Below, one piece after another: positions 20,801 through 34,100 of a DNA stretch of 64,000 nt. The DNA is taken from positions 4,402,001 through 4,466,000 of the forward strand of contig BSYQ01000008.1 of assembly GCA_030272585.1 (NCBI GenBank). The letters run 5' to 3'. The notes below the pieces were generated by a model, which saw only the letters and a program-made list of their open reading frames with translations, was not told the DNA's origin and did not search any database. How positions within the stretch are numbered: position 1 is the first letter of the stretch; the number at the start of each line of letters is the position of its first letter. The translations under genes were made by a program, and so were the position numbers. The DNA is from Bryopsis sp. KO-2023. Taxonomy: Eukaryota; Chlorophyta; Ulvophyceae; Bryopsidales; Bryopsidaceae.

Positions 20801-22130
20801 TGTTGTTCAGCCTTGCCCCCAAGTCTTCGGTCTTTTCGCTGCCTCTGATGGACCGCACGAACAACCCAATGAACCATGCTAGAGAATACTGGTACATGGG
20901 ATCCACGGCAGCCATATCCCGGATACAGAAGAAAAGCACAGCGTTGTAAACCCCACAAGGCTTGTATCCCGTTCGAGCTTCAGCGATTTCTTTTTGAGTT
21001 TGCTCAGCGACCACTTCCTTTTCTTGAATTTGATTGCTGACCTGTGAAGATACGAGTAAAGCTGAGGAATGGATTTTTTGCCAGTACACAAACGTTTGAT
21101 TCGAACTTTGCAAAGTCAATTGACAAAACCAGTAGGAGTCGTCGTGTTGATATTGGGGGGTCAGGCCAACTCACCTCTTTGGCTTCTGACAATATCTGTA
21201 TGGCTGTTGCGTCCTCCAAAATATTTCCCTCGCTTGATGATAGGACGTGTAGAATCTTATCTTCAATCTCCTTCAGTTTCCTCTTGTTTTCAGCAGACTC
21301 CACAACCAAAGCCTGCCGTTGGCTCTCCAGATCTGGACGCTCCTCAGCAACGACCACCCCAAGGAGCTGATCGCTAAGACCTTCTTGTGTGATCATGAAA
21401 TTGAGGAGAGTGACTTTAACGGCTGTCTCAGGTAAATAATGAGGGTTCGACAGCGCTGTCGTTATGTAGAACCTGGCAAAGCACAGTGCTCGAGTATTGT
21501 TAAGAGATGCTCTTCTTTTTATCGAATGCATGCATCCATAAGATTTCGACGTTCCAATGAGTTTGAGCTCTTTTTGAGCTAGAGCAAAGTACCTGAATTG
21601 ATCGCTGTACTCTATTGTGGAGTCGCCAAGACGAATACAGTTCGCTCCTCCTGATTTAAAGACCTGCTTCAACAGCAGAGGCTCCAACGAAGGCTCCAAT
21701 TCCTCTCCCACATTTTCAAGGAGCACCGGCATTCCAAATTGAATCGCATTTTCCAGGGTTCGGAGGTAATTTCCGTCGGTTAGCTTAATAACCTTCAGAT
21801 TGTGCTCCTTCTCCATGTTCTTTACCCATTTGTTTGCCTAGACAACGTATGTAATTAATTTTTCAGGCACCACACGCAAGACTTTCAACGGTTTGCTGTT
21901 GAAAATCAGGCTCGTTCAGCACCCACCTGCGTCTGTGGGTCTATCATCAGGGGCCATCTCCTGGCATTAGCTACCATGATCCCATTGTCAACCGAAAAAG
22001 AATCGTTGGGCAGCCCAGCAATGCCCCACGCTCTGATTTTGACGGGGTCCCCCAAAGCTTCGCACAGGGAAAACGATGGAGAGGATGGTATTCCTTTAGA
22101 CTTGCAAGATGCCACCCATTTTGTAGTGAC
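17895..22130 (-). other. dynein AAA5, AAA6 and C-terminal exons
   Basis: Exons 21927-22130, 21593-21837, 21175-21472, 20707-21041, 20075-20612, 19650-19950, 19172-19550, 18758-19025, 17895-18626. Landmarks are [13 protein letters not shown] (AAA5), MGQGQ joined to [26 protein letters not shown] (AAA6), [15 protein letters not shown], and the long C-terminal domain ending [19 protein letters not shown] then stop. The 18758-19025 exon carries a lineage-specific Gly run (TGGAGGGGGGG). Confidence 0.92.
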
Positions 22131-25100
22131 CTGCGAAAAAAGGGGATTAGGCAAAGATCGAAAGAACAACAAGAAATAGTGTCAAGTAATGCGAAAGACC
22201 AGGCAGATGGACAAACCTATTGTAAACTTCTCGAGTATCTTTACACTGTTTCACCTGATCGCGGAATGCCATTGTAAATGCTCCCAAGTAAGAAATGACA
22301 CCAGCACTGATGAGCATGTCCCCAGTTAGCTTGACGTACGCATCCCCAAGGGCCGTCGCGGACTCGGTCCATCGCACTTTCTCCCCCCCCAGACCTCCGA
22401 TCAGCTTTTCAGCTCTTTCGAGCTTCTTGGTGCAAAGTTCGACCTCATTCTCCAATCGAGTTTTCTCTTTCACGGAATGATCAAGCTGTTTTTCGAGGGT
22501 CTCCAGTTTGTCCATCACTTCTTTCAAGTCTGCTTGCTTTGCCTAAAGAGGGGAAAACGAAACTCTTGCAGTCTGTTTTTTTTTATGAAACAGTGTTTGT
22601 CGTCGCCCTAGCCTATATTTCTATCAGGGAAGCTTCACCTGAAGCGCCGTCATGACTTCACTATACTGTCCCTCAGCGTCCGCGAGCGCTGCTTTCTTCG
22701 GGGCTACCACTTTTGCTACTTTATCGTACTGATCCATCGCACATGCCCACTTGCACAGACCTTCAGCAGCTGAGGACGCTTTCGCAGCGTTCGCAGGCGT
22801 GAAGTCGGGGTTCGAGGTGTAGTCTTTTCGAATTCTTTCTATGATCTTTGGAGGAACGTTGTCCTTGTCATACTCTTTGAGCTTCAAAACGAACTGAGGG
22901 TCCCCCAACAAACGTTTCGAAGGCTCCCAGTAGTCGTCGATCTTCTTTCCAGACCCTGATGGATCGTTCACCCTAACAACAACAAGCAATACGTTACATG
23001 TTGCATGCATCCATATTTGTTGCATGTTCAACCTGACAATAATACAATGAAAACTGGCTGCAGCATAAGCTGGGGACGTTCCCAAAGCTAATTCTGTCAG
23101 GGTCAGTTAATATCCCAACCTGGGAAACACCCTCTCTAATGGAAAGTTCGTACCTGGCAGGTTTGACGTCCAACAGCACACAGACAGCCTCCATGACAAG
23201 TTTGATAGCTCCTGGTGGGTTTTTGAACGATTGGACCAATTTGATATCTGCAGGCTTGATGGTGTCCAATGCAGCAAGTGCACCCTCCAATACTGGAATC
23301 GCTTCAGCGAGAGCCTCCTCGCATTCCACTTTGATGGCATTTGCGGCTTCAGCTGCTGCTTCGGCTTTCTTCACTTCCTCATCGACCACTGCTTTTTTTG
23401 GTTCTGCCACCTGCCGAATAAGGAGGAGGGTGCCGCGTGAATGACAATTGGGGTTGCAGTGAGGTCTCAAACAAAGTTTCACTCACGGCGACCGGGCTAC
23501 AAAACGCAAGGGGGGAGAAGGTTGACAGTACCTCAGTTTTTTCTTTCTGGACAGTAGCCATGAGCTGTTCCGTTTCCGAAACCGTCTTCACCAGGGTGGG
23601 TTTCAGGGCAGTTAGCTCGTTTTGCATGATATTGACCTGTTTCGCTGTGAATTCAAGCTTCTCCAGCCCCACTTCGTATCTCTTTTTGGCTGACGAAATC
23701 TCGGTCCTCTTTTGAGCGAGAAGCGTCGCAAACATTGTGATGAGCTCAAGATATGAGGTAGGTGTCACGTAGTTGATCCGCCCAGCTTGAGATCGAAACT
23801 CATCACTCAGACCCACGATATCCTGAACACGCACCACGCATCTTTCCTTTCCCACTTCCAAAGTCAAGTATTGGCTGCAACTCTAGTTGAATAGTGGATC
23901 GAAAATCGCACCTGATGGAACATTTTACACATGTCCATGATTTGGACTCTTTCCTCTTTGGTCATGTTTTCGATTTCCTGGAGGAATTTCATGGCAACAG
24001 CTTCCAGTGCATCGTTGGGCCACCTTTGAAACCTGGAAACGAATCACGCCACAGATATTGAATATCCCAGAGTGAGATTTGGTGGTTGGTGATACATACA
24101 AGTTGAATGCATGCCACTAATATTGTTTGACGCTCATGTGAGAATTGTACCACACCAACATTGGATTTCAATACCCTACTGCAATGTGAACAGAGAATCA
24201 CGAAAGCAAATGTGTTTTTGATGACTTCGATGATGCATCACGAAGGGGCTATTACCAGTCTATTGTGCAACAGTTCACAAGCGATGGAAACTGGCGCAAT
24301 CGCTCTCTGAACGCATCCCCAATGGGACTGAAGCAGAGTATCATGTGCAAATTTTCTTTCGTCTTCTCCACGAAATAGTTCCAGAGCTCAGTGGCCCCTT
24401 CCAGTTGCTTTCCTTCTTTTTTGGCCAGGCCTCTACACTGTTCAAGAACTGCCGCTCTTTCATCGTAGGGAAACATGTTCGGCACCTTTCAGGGGGAAAA
24501 AAAGCGATGAACACCAGATCAAATCAACATCTATGAGTTAAAATATGAGCTTGGAGATGCATGTCGGTTCAATACCTCGCCAGCATTGAGTAGGCAATTG
24601 ATGTCCTCCACAAAAGACTCTTCTTTAATTTGTGTGTCGGAGAAAAGGAAGACACAAGCTTGACCATCACCCCCAGCTCTCCGCGTCATTTTCTTCAAAT
24701 CCTCGCGCCACTCGACGGTTGTGTAGTTCTTAGATATTTCTATTTGGAAAGTCTCCATACCACAGATGTAAGCTCCAAGACGAGAAAGACTTTTCCTTCC
24801 GCTACCCCCGAGCCCAACGCAGAGCATATGCGCGCCTGTGATACAAAACATCCTCCATGGCTAAAAACTTGCCTGTTTTTTCGACTCCAAAGCACCAAAA
24901 CAGATCTAGAAATACATCGAAGCGCATAGCTCCTCACCAGGCTGTTTCAGAACTCTGCAAACTCGCGAGACGTGTTCCACCGCGTACAGAAACATAGCTA
25001 GATTCATTGCCTGCTTGCTGGTGCTGTTGTGATCGACAAGGAATTCTTCCATTTTTGATATCAATGGCCCAATGTCGATGACCTCAGAATATGGTCGCAG

Positions 25101-28100
25101 GCTTGGTTCTTCTGCCTCCTGGAAATCCAAAGAGGTAGTATGAGGGCATGTCGGAGTGATTCGAATTCGACGCCCCAGGAGCAAGCTTGGTATCTTTCCC
25201 GCATCATGTCAAGGGCGTACCTGCATGTAGTCTCCGAAAAAGCACTTTCTGATAGATTCTGTGTCCACTATGCTCGCCTCATTGGCTACATGCTTGAACA
25301 ACTTGTCGAAGTCTGCATTCAGACTGGCGGCGGTTGTCTGCTTGAGGGCTGACAGGAACCATTGCTGGTCTTTTTCATCCACAAGTCGATCGTAGAAAAC
25401 CCGCAGTATCTACCAAGAAAAGCCAAAGTTGGTGGTAGTAAACAGACTGTGCATGTTGTATACAACTATATGCTCAAGAAACACCAGAAGCGCCAACCAT
25501 CACTCGCACCTCATGGTTCCACAATCTTAAATACAGATCCTTGGCTGCACCTCCCTTCCCGAGCGTTTCTGGTTTCATCATAAGTAGCCCGTTTACCACC
25601 CGCGAAATATCTCGAAGATTGAACGTGTAGTGAGACTTTGCCGGAGTGGGAAGTAGCTGGTTCATGGCCGTGAAGTATACCTCCAGTGTAGCAGCAACTA
25701 TGGGTGACGAAAGCTCCTGCAGAACACAATTGTTTTCCTGAGCGTTGTCTACATTTCCAAGACAATGTCCAGAGCTGTAGTTCTGGTCGGAATCTCACCT
25801 TGACATTGTCAGGGAACGCTTCTTTCTTCATAAACCAGTCGATTATCGACGTGAAAATCTGCGTCAGGGTGGCGTTATCAAAATCGACAATGGACACCAT
25901 GTTGAAGTGCCTCGAGTAGCGTTGAGTCACAGGATTTCGACCTCCCCCAGGTGGGCCCATAGCACAAACGAACTGACAATCCTCCATTTTACGGAAAGAG
26001 TTCGATCTACGCAGCAAAACCGAGCAAAGTGGATATGACGTGGTCCAGAAGATGCATGAAGAAAGCAAGAGATTCCTGAATAAACTAGTAGCACCTGTCA
26101 TACCACCCTTGATGGTCCATAAATTGCCGCAGGAGCTCGATCGGAGGCTGAGCACCGTACTGCTCGACTTGAGGCATGTTCAAGTCGTCGACAAATATAA
26201 TAGCCCGCTTGCCAACCGGGGGCCCAAACACTCCCTTGCGACGTCTGTCAAGTTTGGCATCGATAAGATACTGGGTCATGTTCGCGGAAGTGCGTGCAGA
26301 GAAGCCAACCACGTTCGGAGGAACGTAGGAATCCGTAGGCAGGCTGAACAAATATGACTGAACGTACACCGACTTGCCTGAAAAGAGATGAAGTTAGGAC
26401 CAAGTTCAGTTTAGGAAGCTGGACAATCATGGAACAAACACTAGCGCTCACAGTCTTGCTAGCGATATCCTACACTCCAATATTCATTTATCTTAGTCCG
26501 ATCACTGACTAATTTGTTCCATATTATGAAAGGCCAAATCCTGTAGCCTCTATGCTCAGCTTACCAGTTCCTGTTGGTCCAACAAGCAAGCAGGGCTGAA
26601 CGTTCTTCACAGCGAGATCCAGTATGTACGTGTAGCGAACGGTGTCGACAGTAGGCACCACAATTGCTCGTATTGGAGTGTCATGCGGGAAATCCACCTC
26701 TCCTATTTGAGTGGTCCAGAGCTTCCACTGTCCTGATTTTTTCTCGAAGAAATAGTCATAGACAGACGTTTCGTCGGCGTGTGGGATCATCGGTGCCTCC
26801 ATCGTGACATGATTCTTTGGTATGTCTTCTGGAAGGTTGTACCTTGGGGTAAGGAAAAGACACAAAAATTAGAAAAAAGAATCAACTAAGGAAAATCTCT
26901 GGTTGGCCCCTCGAAATCTTTTCACGATACCTTTCTCCGGACGGTCCAGAAAAAGTTTCCAGCTGGGATGCCACTGCCGTCCTGAAAAACTTGTCGAAGT
27001 CATCCCGAGCTTTGAGTGTGGCACCCGTGCAGCCAATGGACCACACCAAAGAAAACACAAATATGCTTTCAAGGTGATGCCGAACCGTCGCTTCGTCCAT
27101 AGCGTTGAACACCTTGGCATCCTGTTAGCAGACACAGGTCATGGAACAGGGACGGAACACGAGCGCTCTACATTTTTTTATTTTTTTTTGAGAATAAAAA
27201 ATAATTTGTTAATCGACTTCTGACAAAACAAACTTGTGCTTGAGTAAGATCATTCTTATATTAAAGAATTAATTTTGTAGCATTAATGCAAATATTGGCA
27301 CTTCATTTCCTTTGGTTTCTTTCTTCTTTCTAAAGGAAAATATGAGTTTTAGAAAACAAAACAAAACTTGACATGGTGGATGATTCGTCTAAACTTCATT
27401 TCTTTCGTTTCCTCTTTGTTTTACCTTCCAGTCCTCTGTCAAGCTGGTGATCATGCGCATCAGCGTCACAATAAGATTGCTATCCATTGTTGGAGCTGCT
27501 TCCTTTATCTCACGGCGAACAAATCTGAAACAAAAAAGCACTCCTCAATCGCTCTGAACCACCGTTCCGTTTCGTCTTCATTCTATTTGAACTGAGAATT
27601 TACCTCAAGGAGACTGGGGCCAGCCAATCAAACAGACCCAACAAGTTCTCCTTGGCCTTTTCAGGTATGTGTTCTGGAAGTGTGTTGAGCCAGGAGACTG
27701 TCAGCGGCCGCCACCCCAGCTGATGTGGTTCCAAGTACACCATCCCACATCGACTCACGGTTGCAGGAGACGCCACCGCCAAATCCATAACTTCGAATAT
27801 CATGTTCTGTTGAAAAGCATACATCGCTCAACAGATCACCAAGCCTTTTCTAGCATCCCATATGACCTTTTTTGATATCGTTGCTCTGAAGCAACACTAA
27901 CTAAGCAGTCCCCACCATTCTTGAGCTCATTTGGATGATTTCCCCGGAGTTCAGACACAGTTTCTTGTTGTCGTCCAATACTGTGTTCATGTTTTCGATC
28001 CATATGGCATCAACTGGACCGTCGAGCAACAGCCACTTTCGAACAGGGCCTGGGTCGCTAGCTGCAGCCCTTTGAAAGAAACACAGAAACACCTCCTTTT

Positions 28101-31100
28101 TAAAATCCGTTTGGTTGAGCAACGATCTCTGTTTTTATTTTATTTTTTATTTTTATTTTATTTATTGTGTCCGAGAGCTCACCTGAAGGTGACAGCGAGG
28201 ACTCCATCCGTCCACTCGTGACTCACTGGGTCGTTCTGTCCATACAGCTGCCCCATTGTGACACTTTTGGGGTTTATTACATGGTATTCCTGCTTCTCCT
28301 GGTTTTCTTGTCCTCTTTCGTTCATGAGTGTCAGGGCTCTGGCGAGAGCTCTGTACGAGCTTGTTTTCCCCGAAAAGGGCAACCCCACAATCATGAGTCC
28401 ATGACGCACAACTATCATCTCGTAGAGTTGTATCGTCTGCAAAACCATCGCCGCCACCACAGAGTGAGCACAAGCTGGAGATTTAAGTACCCTTTAGCTA
28501 AAGGATCCTATTGGACCATGATTTTTCTGAAAGTAGATCCCATGGTGATCACCTTCAGTAAAAAGTACTCTTCTGGTTGTAAGTTCATTTCATTGCAAGC
28601 ATCCCTCAGTGCCGTCTCCATACTCGCGTAGTCTGCTTTTGGCAAGACCACTCCTGGGAATAAGTCTGACATGATCCCTTGGAACAAGGGAACATCATGG
28701 CTCAAGAACTTGCACAAGTTCACGTCTATGATCGATCTCATGAGCAAAACGAACTCGTCCTCTGAGGGGAACCTCTGCTTGAGGTTTCCCGCCGCCCGCA
28801 ACACCGCCATCACGGCTCTCATTCCTAGATAAACATGAGCTTCGTCGGTGGAAGGGTAGTTGGGTGAACGTGAAAAAATTGCACAAGGACTGAGGCCCAA
28901 CTGTTACCGTAATCATAATGGTCTTGAGAGGAGAGCTGCTCAGAACACAGTTTGTAGCACTGGACGATTTTCTTTGCACACTCTCGTGCTTGAAGGTATC
29001 CGAACGAAAACAGTATGATTTCCGAGATCATGGCGTAGTCCGGAACCATCATGGCCACCGTTCTGAACAGAGCCTTTAAATTGTCAGGAAGTTCAGACCT
29101 CCCAGCGTATCCAGGGTTCATTGTGATCGCACACCAGGCGCTCCACTTGAGTTGCATTTCTGTCCCTTCGAAGGTGAAGACCGTCAGGCGAGCGGCTATT
29201 GCCCTTTGGATGTCTAGAACCTAAAATCAACGAGATATCAAATGTCAGTGCTGGCTCTCGTATTGTTTTCGTTTTGTCCCTGCTTGGTAAAGCACAGTTG
29301 TTGCAAGAATCTGATACAGAGTCAGAGTTAGGGATGAGCGGAGGCGTCAGACCCGCACCTGTTGAGCGACGACACTGAGTACTTCAAGATCGATACGATT
29401 GAATTCATCAAAGCATGCCCACGCCCCGGACGAGGCAAGACCTTTGAAGAATTTTCCCATCGCTATGTAATCCAGCGAGTCTGAACAGTTGAAGACCACA
29501 CATTGGCGAGCCAATGCTTTCGCCAAATCCTTTGTGGTCTCAGTCTTTCCTGTTCCAGCTGGCCCTTCTGGAGCTCCTCCCAAAGTCAAATGAATCGCGC
29601 CAAGGAGTGTTCGATAGCATCTGCATGTGAAACCTTACTTTTCCATCAAAGGAGCCTTATTCCGTCTAGCACTTCCGCAAAGGATCCGTCTCACAGGACA
29701 AATTCCTCCTAGACCTGATCTGAGGCTATGCTTTCTGCTCTGATTGAACGCACCTGTCTGTTAGGGGAGTAATGACCAATCTGGAGGAGTTCCCCAGGTA
29801 CTCGTAGCCGTATTCCAGAGTAGCCGACATCATACGCATGAGCATTGTGAAATCTTTTTCACCAGATTCGTCTTTCTCCCAGTAGCTTCTCAGCTGTGCT
29901 TGCCACTCAAAGTCGGCGATGTTGTCGATTCCCTTCGCAGCCAAGGTCGTCACGACGTCTCTTGCGTGGACGTCCATGACAACAAGAGCCCCTTTCAGAG
30001 ACACACAGCCAAAACTTTAATTTTAAGTTCACCAGGAGAAACACAACTGCTCAGATTTCCATGAAGAACGTGGCCACTTCGAATCCTGTGAGCGGCAAAT
30101 GTTTGAATCAGATCCTTGTTACCTAGGGTTGCCCTTTGAAGCTTGGTCAGTTTTCCTCGAACTAAATCAACAATCTTCAGCAAGTCTTGAGTGCAGGATT
30201 CCTCATATTGCTTCACACATCTCTCTTGGATCGCTTTCTCTACGCCTTGCGTCCAATACAAGGCCGTCACCACGAGAACCACCATTCCTGGCCACTCCAG
30301 CACCCAGTCGTTTCGAGGCTTCGCTGCGTAATCCTCAATTCCAAGTGCAGTGGTATTGTGCACGGACTCAAACATGGCAGCCTCGACTTCCAGCAACCAC
30401 TTTTCAACAGATCCACGAGCCTGAATGCAAAGGTCGCGACAGGTAGAAATTTTGTCATTTTTGGCTCAAATTGTAATCAACAAAGTCCATGAAGGAACTG
30501 GAGTTGAGTTTATCATGCTCTGTCTCTTACTTTCACAGTATCGACCAGATTCTTGAATGGTACTTGCTCTTGTTCAACGGATTTCATGCTTGTGATGGTG
30601 AGGTTCTCCTCAAAATGCAACTCTGCAACTCCCTCGAAGCATTTCTTGAGATGCGGTTGCACCCGAGTAGGGTCCTTAGTCTCGGAGAGAATCTGAATAA
30701 GAAACAGTCGACAAGTGTTTACCTGCCCCTAATTTCAAGACTACAATCTGTGATATTTGTTCAATCAGTCCCTAGCACAACAGGAAGAAGAAACCAACAC
30801 TGCGACCTCACCTCCAGCATTTCATCGTTCGACAAAAAGAAAAAGCGAGGGAAATAGAGCCGTTTCTTTTCAAGATATGCCGCCAATCCTTTTTGAATCG
30901 CATCCAACAGCTCGTTACACTCCACTAGTTTCTCCAAGCGCTCTTTTTCTCTGGCGATTGGAATTGCATGGGGAGCTTCGTGAGTCGCCGCCATGATTTC
31001 CCGCCAAACGCCATCCACTTTCCTGAACTTCTCTCCCTCCTCAGGAATTTGCTTTACAATATCATCCGAACTGAAAATTGGCTCCAGATATAGCCATGTC

Positions 31101-34100
31101 GATTGGCACTGGAGCCAATTATCCAGCATATCCTGACCATCACAGAAGCTTTTCACAATGCAGCTAGAGCCAGAGTAGCTAATACTTAAGTATCACCCAG
31201 AACGATTCAGATATAGACCTGGGTCCTTGTTGTCGCTTTGTCATACAGCTAAACTACACACGCACGGTTGGCATTCCGTTTTCTGGTGTTGAAACACTTT
31301 TCATCACCACTTTTCGAAAGTGCAGGTGATGGTTGAGATATTCTGAAATTGAATTTCCACACCCACAGATGTTGATGATATGGATAAGTTGTGGGAGGCA
31401 ACACCTGCAAAGTTTGCAACGTGTCTTCCCACAAAGAAGCTCTGGCCTTGAAGGGTGCTACAAAGGGGGATGCATTCATAGCTTGTATCTTCACGATTTG
31501 GTCATCCAAGGTCATCTGAATCTCATCCGTTCCACCAATAATGAAAGTGCCAGTGTCCTTGTAGGAAATGCAAACGAACTGAAGATCCTCCCACTCGCTC
31601 TCCATTTTTTCCATTGTTTTGAGCATCGAAAACTCTTTGGAAGCGCTCGCAGAAACGGTTTGTACCTGGGGGGGTCGAACGTTCGATGAAAGCAAGCAGA
31701 ACCACAAGAAAAATATTGAAAAAGGAGCTGGCACACCTCAGAGCTACAGACATGCATTCGTGGAGCTCAAAGGTGTTCGCCATACCTCTTCCAGTTTGTT
31801 CATTATGTTGTATCGAACCAGATCCTCTGTGCAGAAATGCATTCCCTCCTGATAGGGCTCCCCGATGATAGTGAATATATTTTCCCAATGACGATTCTCC
31901 AGGGCAGGACTAGCTACTTCTTGCAGGAGTGGCATGGTTTCTCGGAAGGCCTCAATTTCTTCCTTCAGCTTTAAGACTACCACATCGTCCCGTCGCGACT
32001 TCACCATTTTGTAGTTATTCTTGTTGAATTCATCCACCTACAGGGTAAATGCACAGGAAGCTAACCCCCCCGGTCATTTTGACATTCCCATGCGATGTCC
32101 AGGAAGTTGTACCCAAGTGATTGCCGAGCCTACCTTGGCTTGTATTTCCTCAACATTCAAGCTGGAGCAGGCACCCTTCATCCATCCTTCGACTGACTGT
32201 CTGAAATCATTGAGGAACTTCCACTTTTGGTGGTGAACCATCAGCTCCTTTTGAGTTTGTTCAAAGCTGGAGAAGTCGGCCGGTGCCATGTTGAACAGAT
32301 CCTCGTACTTTACAAGCTTATCCTTTCGCTCGTCAATTCCTGTCGACGTTTCCAGCATGCGGTCGAGTTCTCCCAATGCTTCACTCGGGGGGAGCTTGCA
32401 GCTGTCGTATCTTCCAGAACGCAGCTGCTTTGTGATACCCTTTGAAACAGCATCCATTCTTGTTAGTGGAACGTAGAAGCGAGTTAAAAAAATCACAAAG
32501 GAAATCGCCCTGTTGTGCGCAGCCGACCGACCTGCTTCTTGTCATACAGCTCCTTTATGTTTCGTTCGAGCATGCTGATCATTCCTGACTTCCTTTCATC
32601 GATATAGGATGCACTATCCTCCATTGCATGATTAAAAGTTGAAACAACATCCTTCAGGTCGTCAAGATTCACCTGGGATCCAAGGAATAGAAAGTCATGC
32701 ACAGTTTACAACTATATTTGATGCAAAATGGGAGGAGGCTGGGGAAAATTTTCAGAGCTTTGCATGATACGGAGTTTGTGTGGGTTTGGGAGCTGAAGTT
32801 TGAAGAATGCATGAAACTCAAATTGAAAAGCACCAAACCTGGTCATTTGGAGGCATCTTTCCACCATAGTCGATAAGCATGCTGTACATTTCGTTTACAA
32901 GCTCATTTTGCTTCAGGTACATAGGCTTCTCCTCCGTCCATTTCACGTGATTGCCAAAGAATGCAGCAAACTCGTCCAAGCGAAACGGACGTTCTTCCAG
33001 ATCACTTCAGCAAAAAAAAAAACAATTGATGGTGAGCTCATCCAGCATTGTGTTACGGGATAAAAATAAAGTTATAACTTTATTTTAATTAAATTAATCG
33101 CCAAAATCGCACACCTGATGAGCTCGTGGAACACACCCAGCACTCGGATGCATTCCTTGTGGGCGGCATTCGTCAGCAGCAGCTTAAGAACATCTAACGC
33201 TCTATCCACCGACTTCACAAGACTCGTCTGCATCCCCAGAGAATCGACAAGGAGACAACCACTGTTTTGACTTGTCTTCATGGACTCCAGACATATTTTC
33301 CATTCCCTATATTGCACAAAAATGCAAATGCCTGAGTAGGAAAGAAGCATGAAAGAAAAAACAGTTTTTAGAACAGGGGGAGGCCTCGAGCTCACTTTAG
33401 TAGCATCATGTCTTTCCTGAACTGCCCCACATCTCTCTTGTTCGCCTTGTACTCCGCCATGTCCCAAGACTTGGCGAAATTATGGATCATTCTCAAATCT
33501 TCAAAAGTCTCTGCACGCTTCCGCGATTCCTGGAAACTCCTCATAACTATGTGATCGCAAGCCAACCTTGCATAGAGCACAAGGCACACACTTAGCAAAA
33601 GCTAAACATCTGTATTCCAACTTGGAAAGCAACATATTCTCCCAGGCGTTCACCTGGCTTTAGCAAGACTCTTGACGCTTATTATCACGGAAGTAACCTC
33701 CACACCCCCTGAGGTATCAGGCTCCAGAAATGGTGAAAAAGAGTCTGCACACAAGAGCCTTGGTGCACCCTTCACTGTGTCAATCAGCGACTCCATGATG
33801 TCCTTGGTAATGACCTGCCAGTAGCAACACAAGAAACAGAGTTTTTAATCTCCCTCCAGGTAATCTAGGGTCAGTGCTATGAAACCTGTAACCCTGTCCC
33901 AGCCCAAGCTGGCGTTACCTTTTGAATCTCTTCCTCATGCGGCAAGAAATCCATTCCAGGATCAGCGAATCGAACTTCAGTAATAAGCACGGGCCTTGAT
34001 CCCAGTGTCCCCCTCAACTTTTCGACGGTCTCGGTGAGCAAGAAAACGCTCGACTCGACCATCATATAGTCTGCCATACGGACTAGATTCGACAAAAGGC

